DNA from: Cyanophora paradoxa
Taxonomy: Eukaryota; Glaucocystophyceae; Cyanophorales; Cyanophoraceae
Assembly (NCBI GenBank): GCA_004431415.1
Contig: QPMI01000610.1
Coordinates: 124,001-188,000 of the forward strand
Length of the DNA: 64,000 nt
Direction of reading: 5' to 3'
Shown: positions 35,101 to 46,221 of the stretch, piece by piece
Numbering within the stretch: the stretch's first letter is position 1
How the letters are laid out: each line of letters begins with the position of its first letter
The notes under the pieces: model-generated
What the model was told of the DNA's origin: nothing
Seen by the model: only the letters and a program-made list of their open reading frames with translations
The model's database searches: none
Program-made: the position numbers and the translations under genes

Positions 35101-38100
35101 GGACTCGCGATCGCGATCGTTCTGGGCCGCGTCGCGGTCGGGAATCGAGACCAGCGAGGAGACCGCCTGCGGGGGGAGGCGCTCCCGTCCCGCGCCTGCA
35201 GGCGGGCGATCGGCGCGGGCGAAGGCGCGGGGCGCGGGGCGCGGGCGCGGGCGCGGGGCGCGGGGCGCGGGGCGCGGGGGCGGACGAGGATGCGCTCGCG
35301 GCGGAGGGCGTCGAAGGCGGCGAGGACGGCGGCGAGGGGCGGGCCCGCCGGGTCGCACGCGTGCGCCGCCTCCGCCGTGAAGCCGGCCCCCAGCACCGCC
35401 GCCACCTTCGCCACCGACCGCACCTCCGCCGGCAGCGCGTCCGCCCGCGCCAGGATGATGCGCTCGATCTGCCCCCGCCGGCCCCGCTCGACGGCGCCGG
35501 TCGCGCGCGGGGCGGGCGGAGGGCCTCTGACCGTGTCGGGGATGTCGGAGGAGGACCCCACTTTGGGCTGGGCGCCCCCGGCAGCCTGCAGCGGCGTACG
35601 CGTCGGAGGCGCGCACAAAGACGGAGCGGGAGGCGGGAGCGGGGCGGGGCGGGGCGGGCGGCGACCTGCTGGCGGAAGAGCTCGACGAGGCTCAGCGGCA
35701 CGCCCTCCGCGCGCTCCACGATGGCGTCCAGCACCGCCTCCGGCCACTCCGCGCCGCCCCGAGCCGCCCCGCCAGCCCCTGCCTCGCGCTCGCGATCGGC
35801 CTGCGGCGCGCGCGGCTGGGCGGGGGCGCGCGCGGGCACGCACGGCGAGGAGGGCGGCGGCGGCGTCGCGCGAGAGGGCCCCAGGCGCAGCAGCGAGGCG
35901 CCGGCCGCCGGCCGCAGCCGCGGCAGCCGCGCCGACGCCGGCCGCGGCCACGCCACATCCCCCGCCCCGGCGCCGCCGGCCGCGAGAATCTCGCCGGCAG
36001 CGTCCGAGGCTTGGCCCGTGATGATGAGGAACTCGCGGGGCGGCGAGGCCATCGGCCGCTGCAGCGCCGGTCGTGAGGGCCTGCGGGGGCGGGGCGGGGC
36101 GGGGCGGGGCGGGGCGCACGGAGGAGAGGACGAGGAGGAGGCGGGGGCAGGCGTCGCGGAGGCAGCGGAGGGCAAACCAGGAGGCCGAGTCGGCCCAGTG
36201 CACGTCCTCCACGAACAGCGCCGTCGGCGGCGCCGGCGCGCTCGCGCCCGGCACCTCCGCCCCGTCCGACTCTGCCACCGGTGCCTCCAGCAGACTGCCG
36301 GCCGGTGCGGGCGGCTCGGACAACGCGGGGCGGAAACGCGCGCGAGTTCGGGGGCGGACCGGGCGAGGGCGTCGGCGATGCGGGCGACGCGGCTGAGGCC
36401 AACGAGTGCGAATGCGGCCGCGGCCTGCGAGCGGCGGCGGGGCCCGGGCCGCGACCCGCTCGAGGCCGGCGACGCCCACTCGAAGCCGTCCTCCCACGCG
36501 GCCGACCGGGAGCAGAGGAGCCGGCGGGGGTGTGCGGGTGGAGGGCGGAGACGAGGAGCGCCGCGTCCCGGGGCCCCGCGAGGCGGCGGCGGCAGAGCTC
36601 CGCCTCCAGCCCCGCGCCGCCGCCCGAGGCGGCCCCGGCAGGAGCGAGGCGAGGAGGCCCTGGAGGGCGGCGAGGGGCCGCCCCGCCGCGCCGGCGGGGG
36701 CGGCGGCGGCGAGGACGCGGACGCGCGGGCGGCGCAGAGGCGCTGCAGCTCGCGCATGAGGCGCGTCTTGCCGTAGCCGGCGTCGCCCTCCACCGCCAGC
36801 GTCCGCCCCCGGCCCTCCGCCACCAGCGCCTCGATCGCCTCGCGCCCCGCCGCCAGCTCCGCCTCCCTGCGCGCCCCCGCTCGTGCTCGCTCGTCGGACC
36901 GGCCGGGCGCGGCCGCGGGAGGCGCGGCGCACCGCCCCACGAGGGCCGCGAAGCGCGTGTTGCGCATGCTGCGCGCGGTGGGCGGGGGGAGCGGGGCGCG
37001 CGGGGACTCCGGGCCGGGGCGGGGGCGGGGCGAGGGAGGGCCGGCGGGAGGAGGCGGCGCTGGATCCGGAGGGCGCCGACGCCGCCTCCTCGTCGTCCCC
37101 CCCTCGTCGGCCGCGCAGGGGCGCGGGCGGCGGACGGGGACGGGCTGCTCGAAGCCCTTCGCCGCGATGTCGGGCAGCGCCTCGAAGCGCAGGCCGCTCC
37201 GGCCCCGCGCCCGCACCGCCGCCGCCACCGCCTCCGTGCAGAGCACCTCCTGCCGCGCCGGCGCGCCGCCGCCGCCGGGGCCGGGGCCGGGGCCGGGGGC
37301 GCGGGCGGGGGCCCCGAGCTCGAAGCTGGCGGGGGAAGCGGCGCCGATGGCGGCGCGGGCGGCGGAGAGGAGGCGGGAGGCGAGGGTGACGGCCTCGGAG
37401 ATGAGGGCCCACTCCTTCCTGCAGGGCGCCCCGAGCGGCCCGACGAACGCCCGCCCGCTCGCGATCTGCGAGCGGCGCATGCGCAGCGTTCGGCCGGCGA
37501 GGGCGGGCGGAGCGGGGGGGAGCGGGGGGAGGGGCGCACGGCGGCGGCGAAGGGGGCGCCGTCCTCCTCGAACCAGGCGCGCAGGTCGAGGGCGGCGCGC
37601 ACGGCGCGCGCCGCGTCGTCCTCGTGCGCCCTCACGCCGAACGCGACCAGCGCCACGCAGCCCTTGTCGTCTGCCGCCCGGGAGCGCGCGCCGTGAGCCG
37701 CCCCCGCCCGCGCAAGCACTGCTGTCTCGAGGGCGAGGGGCGAACCGACGACGATCTTGTTCACGTAGCCGCCGTGCGCCGACGCGGCGCCGTGCACGGT
37801 CCGCACGATCTGGCGAGGCGGGCGTCAGCGTTGAGCAGAGGCGGGGGCGGGGGGCCGGGGGGGCGCGCGAGGGCGAGGCGGGCGGGGTCGGGCTCCTCGA
37901 GGTCGTCGAGCTCGGGGAAGGCGCAGAAGAGCGCGAAGATGCCTCGCATGTCCCCCTCGAAGAGCCCGCCCCCCGGCGAGCCCCCTGCACACGCGCCTCG
38001 GCGCGAGGCCGGCCCCCGAGCCCGCGGGGCCGGCGGGGCGCACCGGCGGCGATGGCGCGGAGCTCGCGGGAGAAGGTGCCGAGGAGGGCGGCCGCCGAGG

Positions 38101-39195
38101 CCTCCCCTCGCGCTCCGGCGCCCCGCACCCGCAGCGCGCCCGTGGCCCGCCTCCCCGCCCGCTGCTCCGCCGGCAGGCCCGCCCGCCCCGCCCCGGGCGG
38201 CTGGCGAGGAGGAAGAGGGAGGGGAGTGTGGGAGGGGCGCGGCGGCGGGCCCGAGCTGGAGGAGGCGGGCGGCGGAGGCGGAGAGGACGACGTCGTCGCC
38301 GCGGCTCGCCCGCTGCGCCTCGCACGCCTCCAGCAGCGCCCGCCCCCCGAAGAGCACGCTCGCCGCCTGCGGCCCCGCCTGCAGCAGGTGCATCTCCAGC
38401 CGCCCGACCCCTGCGCGCGCCGCCCCGGCCCCCCGTGGGCCCCGGCCCGAGGCGGAGCGGAGCGGGGCAGCGGCTGGGCGCACCGAGGCCGGTGTGGGCG
38501 GCGAGGGAGATGCCATGGGCGGAGAAGGGGATGGCGCGGATGTCGAGGGCGGCGTGGAGGGCGCAGGCGGCGGCGTCAGCGAGGCTCCGGCCCGCCCCGA
38601 CGTCCTCCGGGATGAAGGCCATGATCGAGTCCCCTGCCGGCGCGCCGCCTCGGGCCCGGCGTGCGGGGGGCGCGGGGGGGCGCGAGGCCGAGATCTAGGA
38701 GAAGGAGAAGGAGGAGGCGCGCACCGCCGAAAAAGAGGACGCTGGCGCCGCGCCTGTGGAGGCACGCGACCAGCAGGCGGAAGTACCCGTTCAGCACGGA
38801 CGTCAGCTGCCGCCCCCGCGCCCCGCCCGCGTCAGCCGCGTCGCTTGGGGCGCAATCCAGATGGTACGCGGTAAGGCCCGTGCTGGGAGCTCACGCGTTC
38901 GGCGGCTTCGCTGCCAGATCTGGAGAGCTTGCTCAGCTCGACGCCCAGCTTGGAGAAACCCGTCACTGCGGGGCCCGCCGATGCGCGTGGGTCGCGATCG
39001 GAGCGCGCGCGCGCGCGGTCGGGCCGCCGCGCGCATGCGCATGGGCGGACGGGGCGGACCGTCGACGAAGATGGCGGCGCCGTGGAACTCCTTGAGGACG
39101 CCGCCGGCCTCCAGCACGCCGGCCCGCAGCGCGCCCATCTGCTCGCACGCCTCCGCCAGGAGCAGCCGAGGCACGTACAGGAGCAGGTCGTTCAT
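32153..39195 (-). CDS. Soluble adenylyl cyclase (ADCY10/sAC-like)
   Basis: Class III cyclase that makes cAMP; animal and algal sAC is bicarbonate- and Ca-sensitive and often flagellar. ATG at 39195 (MNDLLLYVPRLLLAEACE); stop TAG at 32153-32155 after SLWPWGGHSQG. First cyclase domain: EFHGAAIFVD joined over an intron to VTGFSKLGVELSKL, keeping a metal-binding Asp, and GDSIMAFIP with the second Asp position. Second cyclase-like domain: ASAHGGYVNKIVV, DDKGCVALVAFGV, FVGPLGAPCRKEWALISEAV. Then an AAA-type ATPase: GDAGYGKTRLMRELQRL (P-loop, about 36800), LFVEDVHWADSASWFALRC (Walker B, about 36200), PAEVRSVAKVAAVLGAGF, and an alpha-helical TPR-like C-terminus ([39 protein letters not shown]). This order, two cyclase domains then NTPase and TPR, is that of sAC. 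Many minus-strand introns are GC-rich and some exons remain approximate. One-base frame choices were made at each join from protein sense. Confidence 0.85.
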
Positions 39196-40301
39196 GGCGA
39201 AGGCGGGGCGGCCCCGCGCGCTGCAGCTAGCGCCGCGGCTCGTACTGTGCGTCACGCGCACGGTGCTGTCGCGATCAGCTTCGCAGCTGCAGGCATGCTA
39301 GCGATCGTCCGGTCCTCAGCTGCAGCGTTGGCTGATGCATATGCTAGCTATAGCGCTGAAATCTAAGTACGATGGAAGATGGAAGCTGACGGGCGGGCCG
39401 CCGCCTGGGCCTGCGCTGACATGTCCATCGCCAGGCATATGCATGGGCATGGCGCGCGGCTAGCTACAGCCACAGCAGACGCCTCCCGCCATGGCGAGCG
39501 CCCCGCGCGCAGGTGCGCGGCGCGTGCGCGTGCGCGTCCAGCGCCAATCCCTCCGGTCCGACGGTCGCTCACGTCCGCACCGGCGCACTCCAGTCCTAGA
39601 CCTCCAGGGCACTCAGAGGCTCTGATCCGCGCTCCGACAGCAGGCGCGCTCGGCAGATCGATCGACGCACGCGCCGCGGCGCGCGCAACTTCAGGCTGGA
39701 CGTCGACCGCATGCGCACCGATCGGAAGTGCCGCGCGCGTTCGCGCAACGTGGGTTACGTGGCACGCCGCACGCGCGGGCCGCCGCGGCGCCGGGCCTGG
39801 GCCCTGGGGCCGGGGGAGCCGGGGCCGCGCCGCTCCGACTCCCAATGGCAAGTTGCCAAGTTGGCAACTGGCAACTTGAACGGTAAAGTTGAACCTGAAC
39901 TTGGTCCTGAAGGAACTTCGGAATTACCGTACCCCGGGCAGTTTGATTTATATATCCGGCGCGCCGCGCGGCGGCGCGGCCCGCGCGGGGCGCCGGGGGC
40001 CGGAGCCCGGCCGCGCGGCGGGGACCCGGAATCATCCACGTCATAGGTGTGACGTCACCGAACTCACTCCGACAACCGAACGTTAACGTTAAGGTTCAAC
40101 GGTTGACTCGGCGCCGGCGGCGGAGACTCGGAGGCAGCGAGAGAGTCGGCGGCGACTCGGCGCCGCGGCCCGGCCCGGCGGCCGCCGGGCGCTGATCGTG
40201 CCAGCGGCGTGACACAGTGATGGCGACGTGATCATGAGGCTGATCCATGACATGAGCTCGAGCTCGAGCTCGCGAGTCGACGTCGCTGACCGTCGGACCG
40301 T
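39196..40301. other. Intergenic upstream of sAC, before LTR element
   Basis: No gene recognised. Contains a self-complementary stretch around ttgccaagttggcaa (about 39850-39880) and GC-rich simple sequence. A long forward ORF at 39379-39879 has no protein-like features. Confidence 0.5.
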
Positions 40302-40306
40302 CGGAC
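40302..40306. other. Target-site duplication, left copy (CGGAC)
   Basis: CGGAC directly before the left LTR matches CGGAC at 45763-45767 directly after the right LTR: a 5-bp duplication as left by retroviral-type integrase. Confidence 0.95.
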
Positions 40307-40606
40307 TGTCGCGTGCGGGATTAGTGGTAAAGCACGCGGGGAGGCTCCCGGTCGAGCGTGGCTCGACGGGGCTCAGTGGATCACGAGGGATCGCTGTCGC
40401 TTCTGTAGTATTGCAAGTAACACTGTATCCCTAATGAATGAGGTGTACCCGGACAGGCCCGGCGTACCCGTATTAGCTATAATAAGAGCTGGCCGAGGCG
40501 TACTGACGCCGACGTCGGCCCTAGCAGCACGTAGGCTGCACTAGCAACTAGCAGCACGAAGGCTGCGCTATCTAGCTCCGCATGCACGATAATCATGCAT
40601 GCGACA
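40307..40606 (-). repeat. Left (3') LTR, 300 bp
   Basis: TGTCGC...GCGACA; same sequence as 45463-45762 along its length by eye. Begins TG and ends CA with 6-bp inverted ends. Confidence 0.95.
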
Positions 40607-40618
40607 ACTCCTCCACTC
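40607..40618 (-). other. Polypurine tract of LTR element
   Basis: On the minus strand this reads gagtggaggagt and directly precedes the 3' LTR, the place where plus-strand DNA synthesis is primed in LTR elements. Confidence 0.6.
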
Positions 40619-43435
40619 GGAAGGCCACGTCCTCGTGGGCTAAGTACCACGGAAATCTCTAAAAGCAAGCATATTTACAAGGTTTCGCGGCAGGACACTG
40701 CCGGGAATAAAAGACTTGAAGCCATATTTACAGAATCCGCGAATTTCGCGCACGCCGGCGGCTCGACTGCCGGGAATTGAAAATAGACGAGTGGCCGGCT
40801 ACTGCCGGGAATTGAAGAAGACCGCTGGTCGGTAGCTATAGGGCTATTCACATCGCTAAATCATCGAATCTCTAAATCAAAGCCAAGATCTAGATCTGAT
40901 TATATAAATCATTTACCAAATTCTAAATGTAAAACTGAGTCAAGGGGGCGGCAATGGGCCGCAAATAATCGTCCGTCTCCGGCCCAGCGGGCCAAGGTCA
41001 AGCTTCAAGGCTTCGAGCCGGCGGCTCAAGGGGATGAGGAATTGGTATGTACATTGGATGTCTTTCCACAGCGGGCTCTCGCCCAGATGCCATGCAAGCA
41101 CCGCGAGAGCACGCCGCAGATGCGAACGCGAAAGAGCAGCGCGAGGCGACGTGGCGCGCAGGCAGCGCACGGCCCCCTCCGGTGTGCCCCCCAACCGCGA
41201 CGCGGTCGAGTGACCCAAGTGCGAGCTGCGCTGAGCTCCACCCAGGCGAGCACCCCTTAGGCTCTCGCAGTGGTGAAGTACAGGTAATCGGATCGGCGGG
41301 GATTCAACCGTGCCGACGAGGATAGAGCCGGCTCTAGGACCGGGTACCGCTCACAAGAGTGCATTCCGGGTTGGCCGCACGCGGCGCCGGGCACCCCTGC
41401 CCGACCCCGTGACTTCGGTCGATACCAAGGGAGAAGAGCCAGCTTCAGGCGTCCCCGACGTGGATTCTCATGCATGAGAGTCGTTGAGCTCTCGTCGTCG
41501 CGCACGGACCTTGAGCCGGCCGACCGCCCATTCGCTGGGACTTCGATTCAGGATAGGGCCCAGGGGTCGTTTAGCCCCGTCGCGCCGTTCTCGTCAGGAA
41601 CGCGCCAAGATCGGGGTCGTCGAGCCCCGTCGCTCACTATGGGCGGAGGGCAAGTCTGCCCGTCGCGTCGCTCGACGTCGAGTCGAAGCGCGCCGCCTGG
41701 ATGCCAACTGAACGGGCGTCCCCAGGACTTCATTCGCTCACGATGGGCGGGGCGATAATGCCCGTCACACGCTCGGCTCAGGGCCGCAGCGCGCCGCCTG
41801 GATGCCAACTCGGCGGGCGTTACCAGGACTCAGTGACTTGAATTCAATTGCAATGAATTCATAAACGCCAAGCTCGCAATGGAGCCGTCGCTGCGCCAGG
41901 CTCGGGGCCAGTGCCAGCGGCCTGACCGTCTCGCGGAGCGCGCCGCGGGCCAGGACTTTGCTTCGGGCTCGAGCTTTCGAGGGCACCATGGCCTCAGGCT
42001 CGCCCTTCTTTGGAGCTCGGAGGCTCACAAATTTTGCAGGGGCTCGAGAGGCCGCCTGTCAAGCTCACGACGCGCGGCCAAGCGCTGGGCCAGGCGTCTC
42101 GCGATCGCCTCGGGCGTCGCGATCGAGCTTTCTTTGAGAGTGCATCCCGAGCTCGGGGCCCGCGGATCACGTCTCGTATCGCGAGGGCATCTGGGCCGCT
42201 CGCCTGGAGCGCTTCAGCTCCAGCGCGCGATGGGGCCAAGGGCCGCATCTTTCAGCGCACTCGTCGTCATGATCAGCTCCCTAGCGCAGGCTGAGAGCCT
42301 CGCTGGGGCTCGACGGAGCAGCGTGCAGCGGGCACGGGCCTTGGGCCGCGGCCTCTTGCTTTCAGCACGTGCGAAGGCAGCTTCCTGCCGCAGACTCTCG
42401 GGCCTTGCGGAATCCGGAGCTCCTTGCGATTTCAATTCAATGATTTGCATGAGACGGGGCCATGAGGCTCCTCGCCCATCGTCAGCTCTCTTGTGCGGGC
42501 CGCGACTTGCGAGCCTCGTTGGAGCTTTTATTGCAGCGTGAGGCGGGCTGCAGGCCCAGCCCCCCTCAGCTCACGTTTGAGCTCGAGCTTGGCTCGCCGA
42601 AGCTCGCAATCGATATCGGCAGCGCTAGCCTGGCATGGGGGCCGTCGGCCTCGCATTCACGCTTGGCTGCAGCTCGCCCGACTGGGCCCGGGGTGTGCAA
42701 GAACGCCCGCCCGCTACGGCTCGGAGGCCGATCACGGCGTTCATCAGGGGGTCCGCTAGAGGGACTCCTCCTCTCGGAAGACTGACACCCGCGGCAGCAG
42801 CCGAGCCGCCCGGTGGGGTGTGTACCGGCGTGCCTCATGATCAGGGCGTCGGGCCGCCTCTTCAGCGAGCTCTAGGGCTCGCTTCGCGACTCGGCGAGAG
42901 AGGATGGACTCCTCCTCTCGGAAGACTTGTGCCCTCCCAGAGGGGTACGCGATGCTCGGTTTCGCGCTGAGGGCGAACCGGATGCCAATATTTACAAATA
43001 TTTACAAATTTACAAGGGGCTCATCATGATCACGTGCTCACACACAGCTGGCTGCGCGAGATGTGCACCAGGGCCCACTCACAATATTAATCGCGAGAGG
43101 AAGGAAGGACTCCTCCTCTCGGAAAGCGCTGTACCCGTCGCTAGGGTACGGCCGGCCCAGGTCAGGCCTCGGGAGGCGCGAGCTCAATTGCAAGCTTAAG
43201 GCTCGTCAGCTCACTCCTCTTCTCGGAAAACGTCGTCCCCGACGTCAAGAGTTTATGTACAAATGTACAAATGTACAGCCCGCTCATGGCAGGTATACTG
43301 GCCGCTATATTACAGCGACACGCCGGCACTTTCGCAGAAGGCCGGGGGCTGGCAAAGAATTGCGCGGTGCTTCGCGAAAATTTTGCAGGGCCTTGCTCTG
43401 GCGGCTGCCCAGGCCGGCCAGGCCCAACGAGAATT
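40619..43435 (-). other. Non-coding interior of the LTR element
   Basis: No pol-type protein. It contains dispersed copies of a PPT-like motif, read on plus as gactcctcctctcggaa (about 42763, 42908, 43108; variant at about 43211), and three copies of actgccgggaat (about 40697, 40765, 40800). The rest is unrecognised. Confidence 0.6.
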
Positions 43436-44029
43436 TTACTCGGCCTCGGGGGCAGGCGCCGGCAGGGCCAGAGGGGCCTTGCCCTTGGCACGAGTCGGCG
43501 GGTCGGGGCAGGCACTGTGGTGGTGCCCAGCTTCGCCGCAGCGACCGCAGACCTCGTTTGCCACTTCATCCTCATACTCGTCGTTGTATGAGTCGTCGTA
43601 CGATTCGTCGTACGCATCAGCTGGGGCACCCGCCCGGTCATTCCGCACCCAAGGGTGGCGGGGGGCGTGGGGGGGGCGCTTCGGGCAAAGGAAAGCCCAG
43701 TGAAGGCGCTTCGAGGCTGGAACACTGGGGTCGCCAGCACAGTTCCAGCACTCAGCCGGAGGGTACTGAGGGTACCCGAGCTCAGCCATGCGCTGCATCA
43801 CAGCAGCCAGGGCATCTGGCGAGCTAGACTGCACGGCCCAAGAGGACCCATGTGCAGAAACGAGGGACCGGGCCTCGCGCTCAGCTGCAGGAGGGGGGTC
43901 ACGCCCAGCCTCAGCAGGAGCCGCGGCTGCAGCTGCAGGCTTCACAGCCTTAATTGGCGTGGCATCCGTGTCGCCGGCATACGGCGGAGCCTTGAAGCCG
44001 GCCGGCCCTTGGAGCGCTTTGCCGAGGGC
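43436..44029 (-). CDS. gag: Gag nucleocapsid part with zinc knuckles (shifted frame)
   Basis: Open in the -1 frame relative to the upstream gag ORF from about 44029, overlapping it by about 88 nt, and ending TAA at 43436-43438. It lacks its own ATG near the overlap (GTG at 43945), so it is probably translated as a fusion with the upstream ORF. Contains CGRCGEAGHHHSAC, a textbook CX2CX4HX4C knuckle, and an earlier CWNC followed 14 residues later by HWAFLC, which looks like a stretched knuckle. Followed by a basic, Pro/Ala-rich end. Nucleic-acid binding in the virus-like particle is inferred from the family. Confidence 0.8.
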   Translation of the reverse strand, partial: ALGKALQGPAGFKAPPYAGDTDATPIKAVKPAAAAAAPAEAGRDPPPAAEREARSLVSAHGSSWAVQSSSPDALAAVMQRMAELGYPQYPPAECWNCAGDPSVPASKRLHWAFLCPKRPPHAPRHPWVRNDRAGAPADAYDESYDDSYNDEYEDEVANEVCGRCGEAGHHHSACPDPPTRAKGKAPLALPAPAPEAE

Positions 44030-44982
44030 TCAGTCTCCTGGGACGGCTCCTGCAGCAGGCGCACGGTCCGGCGACCGTGGCGGTCGCACTGCTCCTCGAA
44101 AATCCGCTCAGCACGCAGGGGAGTGAGCTCAGCCCCAAAACGCGCGAACTCGCCGCGAAGTTCCTGCAGAATGTACGTCATCGTATTCTCATTCTGGCGA
44201 GCGCCGATCGAAGCGCGAACTTCGTAGTTGTCATACTGCGGGTCGAGCCCGGTCTGACGGCGCGAGAGAGCGTTCCCAATCACAGTGATCAAGTGCTCAG
44301 CGTATGATTTGCCCGCGGGGCGCGTGTGGCGCACGTGCGGGGCGATCCAGTTCACCCACGTCAGCGGGTCTTCGCCCGTGTACGCAGCGGTGATCGCGGC
44401 CTCAGCGACGTGGGGCAGGCCCTTCGTCACGCGCGCAATGATGTACTTCGCAACGCCCGGAGCGCGCTGGAAGCTATTGCGGCCCTCAGCGATCTCGGCC
44501 TCGAGACGCGTGATTGCATTCTCGAGTTGCAGGATCTCGGCCTCGGTCTCAGGGAGCCGGGCCTCGATAGGCAAGGCAGTCAGCACGGCCAGCCGCGCGC
44601 GCTTGCTGGCAAGGTATTCTTTAGTCTCTTCCAGCTGGTCACGCATGCGCTGCATCTGGGAGCGCAGCGAGCCCTTGCAGAGCTGCGAGACCATGAAGCC
44701 GCCAAGAGCTTCAACCTTGGTCCAGTTGTCTCCCTCGGGCTCATACGCATACTTATGCGCCTGAGTGGAGACGAAAGTGCTAATCTGCTGGCGCCACTCA
44801 TCGACTTCGTCGATGGTAGGGTTCGCAGACAGCGGAGTGATGGAGGGCAAGCCCTTCGCATCAACTGCGGGCGCCGCAGCAGTCATCTGCTGAACGGACA
44901 CGCCACTCACAGGCGCGGTCGAGTTGAGTGCGATCATGCGATCACGCTCACTCGCCGGCAGCTCAACTGGAAGCCGCGACAT
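43942..44982 (-). CDS. gag: Gag capsid part of LTR element
   Basis: 346 codons, ATG at 44982 (MSRLPVELPASERDRM), TGA at 43942-43944. Mostly alpha-helical, with a coiled-coil section (SQMQRMRDQLEETKEYLASK; TEAEILQLENAITRLEAEIA) and a capsid-like helical part (VAEAAITAAYTGEDPLTWVN; AEHLITVIGNALSRR). No zinc knuckle of its own; that follows in the overlapping ORF. The last 25 or so residues (Arg/Pro-rich) look unlike the rest, while the other frame there reads smoothly, so the functional product likely changes frame in the overlap. Belongs to the element bounded by the LTRs. Confidence 0.8.
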   Translation of the reverse strand: MSRLPVELPASERDRMIALNSTAPVSGVSVQQMTAAAPAVDAKGLPSITPLSANPTIDEVDEWRQQISTFVSTQAHKYAYEPEGDNWTKVEALGGFMVSQLCKGSLRSQMQRMRDQLEETKEYLASKRARLAVLTALPIEARLPETEAEILQLENAITRLEAEIAEGRNSFQRAPGVAKYIIARVTKGLPHVAEAAITAAYTGEDPLTWVNWIAPHVRHTRPAGKSYAEHLITVIGNALSRRQTGLDPQYDNYEVRASIGARQNENTMTYILQELRGEFARFGAELTPLRAERIFEEQCDRHGRRTVRLLQEPSQETEPSAKRSKGRPASRLRRMPATRMPRQLRL

Positions 44983-45462
44983 GGCAGGCTCTCACAGTGG
45001 CAAGTACAAGGCAGATCAAATTTGAGCTCGAAGCTCTTTGAGGCCGAGTCGCCGCGTAAAACGCGGGATTTCGACGGCACAGACGACGATATGTTGCTAG
45101 CGCAACACACCGGAGCACAATCCAGGCTCGCAGGCCAGGGATCGGCGATGGCACAAAGTTGCCCTCGAGGGGAACTTCGGCGGCTCGACGCGCACGAGGG
45201 CGGTCGGCTCTAGCGCGGCGCGCGGCCGGCTCTTCAGCACGCAGGGCAAGAGTTCCGGTAAAGAACTCAAGCCAGCCAGTCTCCGGGGTCACCGGAGCGC
45301 AGGCTCTCACTTTTCGGCACCCGGGGTAACCGGTTGCGTACTGTGAGCAGACGGCTGGGAATGTCACTACGATGCTACGGTGCGCGTGCGCGGCGCGCGC
45401 GAAGGCGGGATCGCGAGCGACCCGACCTGACCCTTAAAGATTCAGCTCCGAGCAGTGGCGCC

Positions 45463-45762
45463 TGTCGCGTGCGGGATTAGTGGTAAAGCACGCGGGGAGG
45501 CTCCCGGTCGAGCGTGGCTCGACGGGGCTCAGTGGATCACGAGGGATCGCTGTCGCTTCTGTAGTATTGCAAGTAACACTGTATCCCTAATGAATGAGGT
45601 GTACCCGGACAGGCCCGGCGTACCCGTATTAGCTATAATAAGAGCTGGCCGAGGCGTACTGACGCCGACGTCGGCCCTAGCAGCACGTAGGCTGCACTAG
45701 CAACTAGCAGCACGAAGGCTGCGCTATCTAGCTCCGCATGCACGATAATCATGCATGCGACA
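45463..45762 (-). repeat. Right (5') LTR, 300 bp
   Basis: Identical by eye to 40307-40606. As the 5' LTR of a minus-oriented element it should hold its promoter; tagctataata at 45632-45642 (minus strand tattatagcta) is a possible TATA-type element. Confidence 0.95.
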
Positions 45763-45767
45763 CGGAC
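45763..45767. other. Target-site duplication, right copy (CGGAC)
   Basis: Matches 40302-40306. Confidence 0.95.
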
Positions 45768-46221
45768 GTGACATGGATATGTCCCCATGATATCGATGTC
45801 CGACGCCGTGACGCGACGGTACCGGTGGGGGTCCATCGATATCATTGTACTGGTATCACCGTACCGGATCGGATGGCAGAGTGCAGGCGGTGCCATGGCC
45901 ACTGTTGCCACCGCGGCCGGACTGTACATGTGGGCCTGTGTGGCAGGCATGCGCACCGCTACCGGCCCCCTTTAACTTTAGGGCCCCTTAAAGGCTCGCG
46001 ATCGCAAGTTGCAATTGGGCCCTTACGCATGCGGAGGGAGCTCGAGGGCCCGCGCCGTCCGGGCCCGCCCCGCGGCCGGCCGGAGCCTGGCCGGCGCCCG
46101 GAGGTCCGACGAATTCGAAAGGCCGCTGGAGCCAACGTATGCCGGTACCGGTACCGGTACCACAATTCAATGCAAGGCGGAGCGCTAGCTGGCTAGCTAG
46201 CGCTCCCGATCCAGATCTAGT
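45768..46221. other. Intergenic between LTR element and channel gene 3' end
   Basis: Contains short repeats of ggtaccggtaccggtacc (46143-46160). No gene seen. Confidence 0.5.

Larger units (their letters stand above)
40307..45762 (-). mobile_element. Gag-only LTR retrotransposon (TR-GAG type)
   Basis: Bounded by two 300-bp direct LTRs that I read as identical, each starting TGTCGC and ending GCGACA, and flanked by the duplication CGGAC. Orientation is minus: the gag ORFs read leftwards and a polypurine tract (gagtggaggagt on the minus strand, 40607-40618) abuts the left, 3' LTR. The interior codes for a gag with zinc knuckles (43436-44982). Between 40619 and 43435 there is no ORF of 100 codons on the element's strand and no reverse transcriptase, integrase or protease motif. 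It must rely on enzymes from a related full-length element. A primer-binding site was not identified: the sequence just inside the right LTR (ggcgccactgctcgga on the minus strand) does not begin with TGG. Confidence 0.93.

Noticed and set aside
34982-38128. 1048-codon minus ORF and long plus ORFs (for example 34572-36776)
   Set aside because: GC-rich shadow frames over the cyclase gene; the conserved motifs need splicing between frames and sit only partly in any one ORF.
41879-42541. Forward ORF of 220 codons in the LTR element
   Set aside because: Opposite to the element's orientation, no gag/pol similarity, composition typical of chance ORFs.
45450-45468. Primer-binding site for the LTR element
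   Set aside because: The sequence inside the 5' LTR does not start with TGG, and no tRNA 3' end could be matched without a search.
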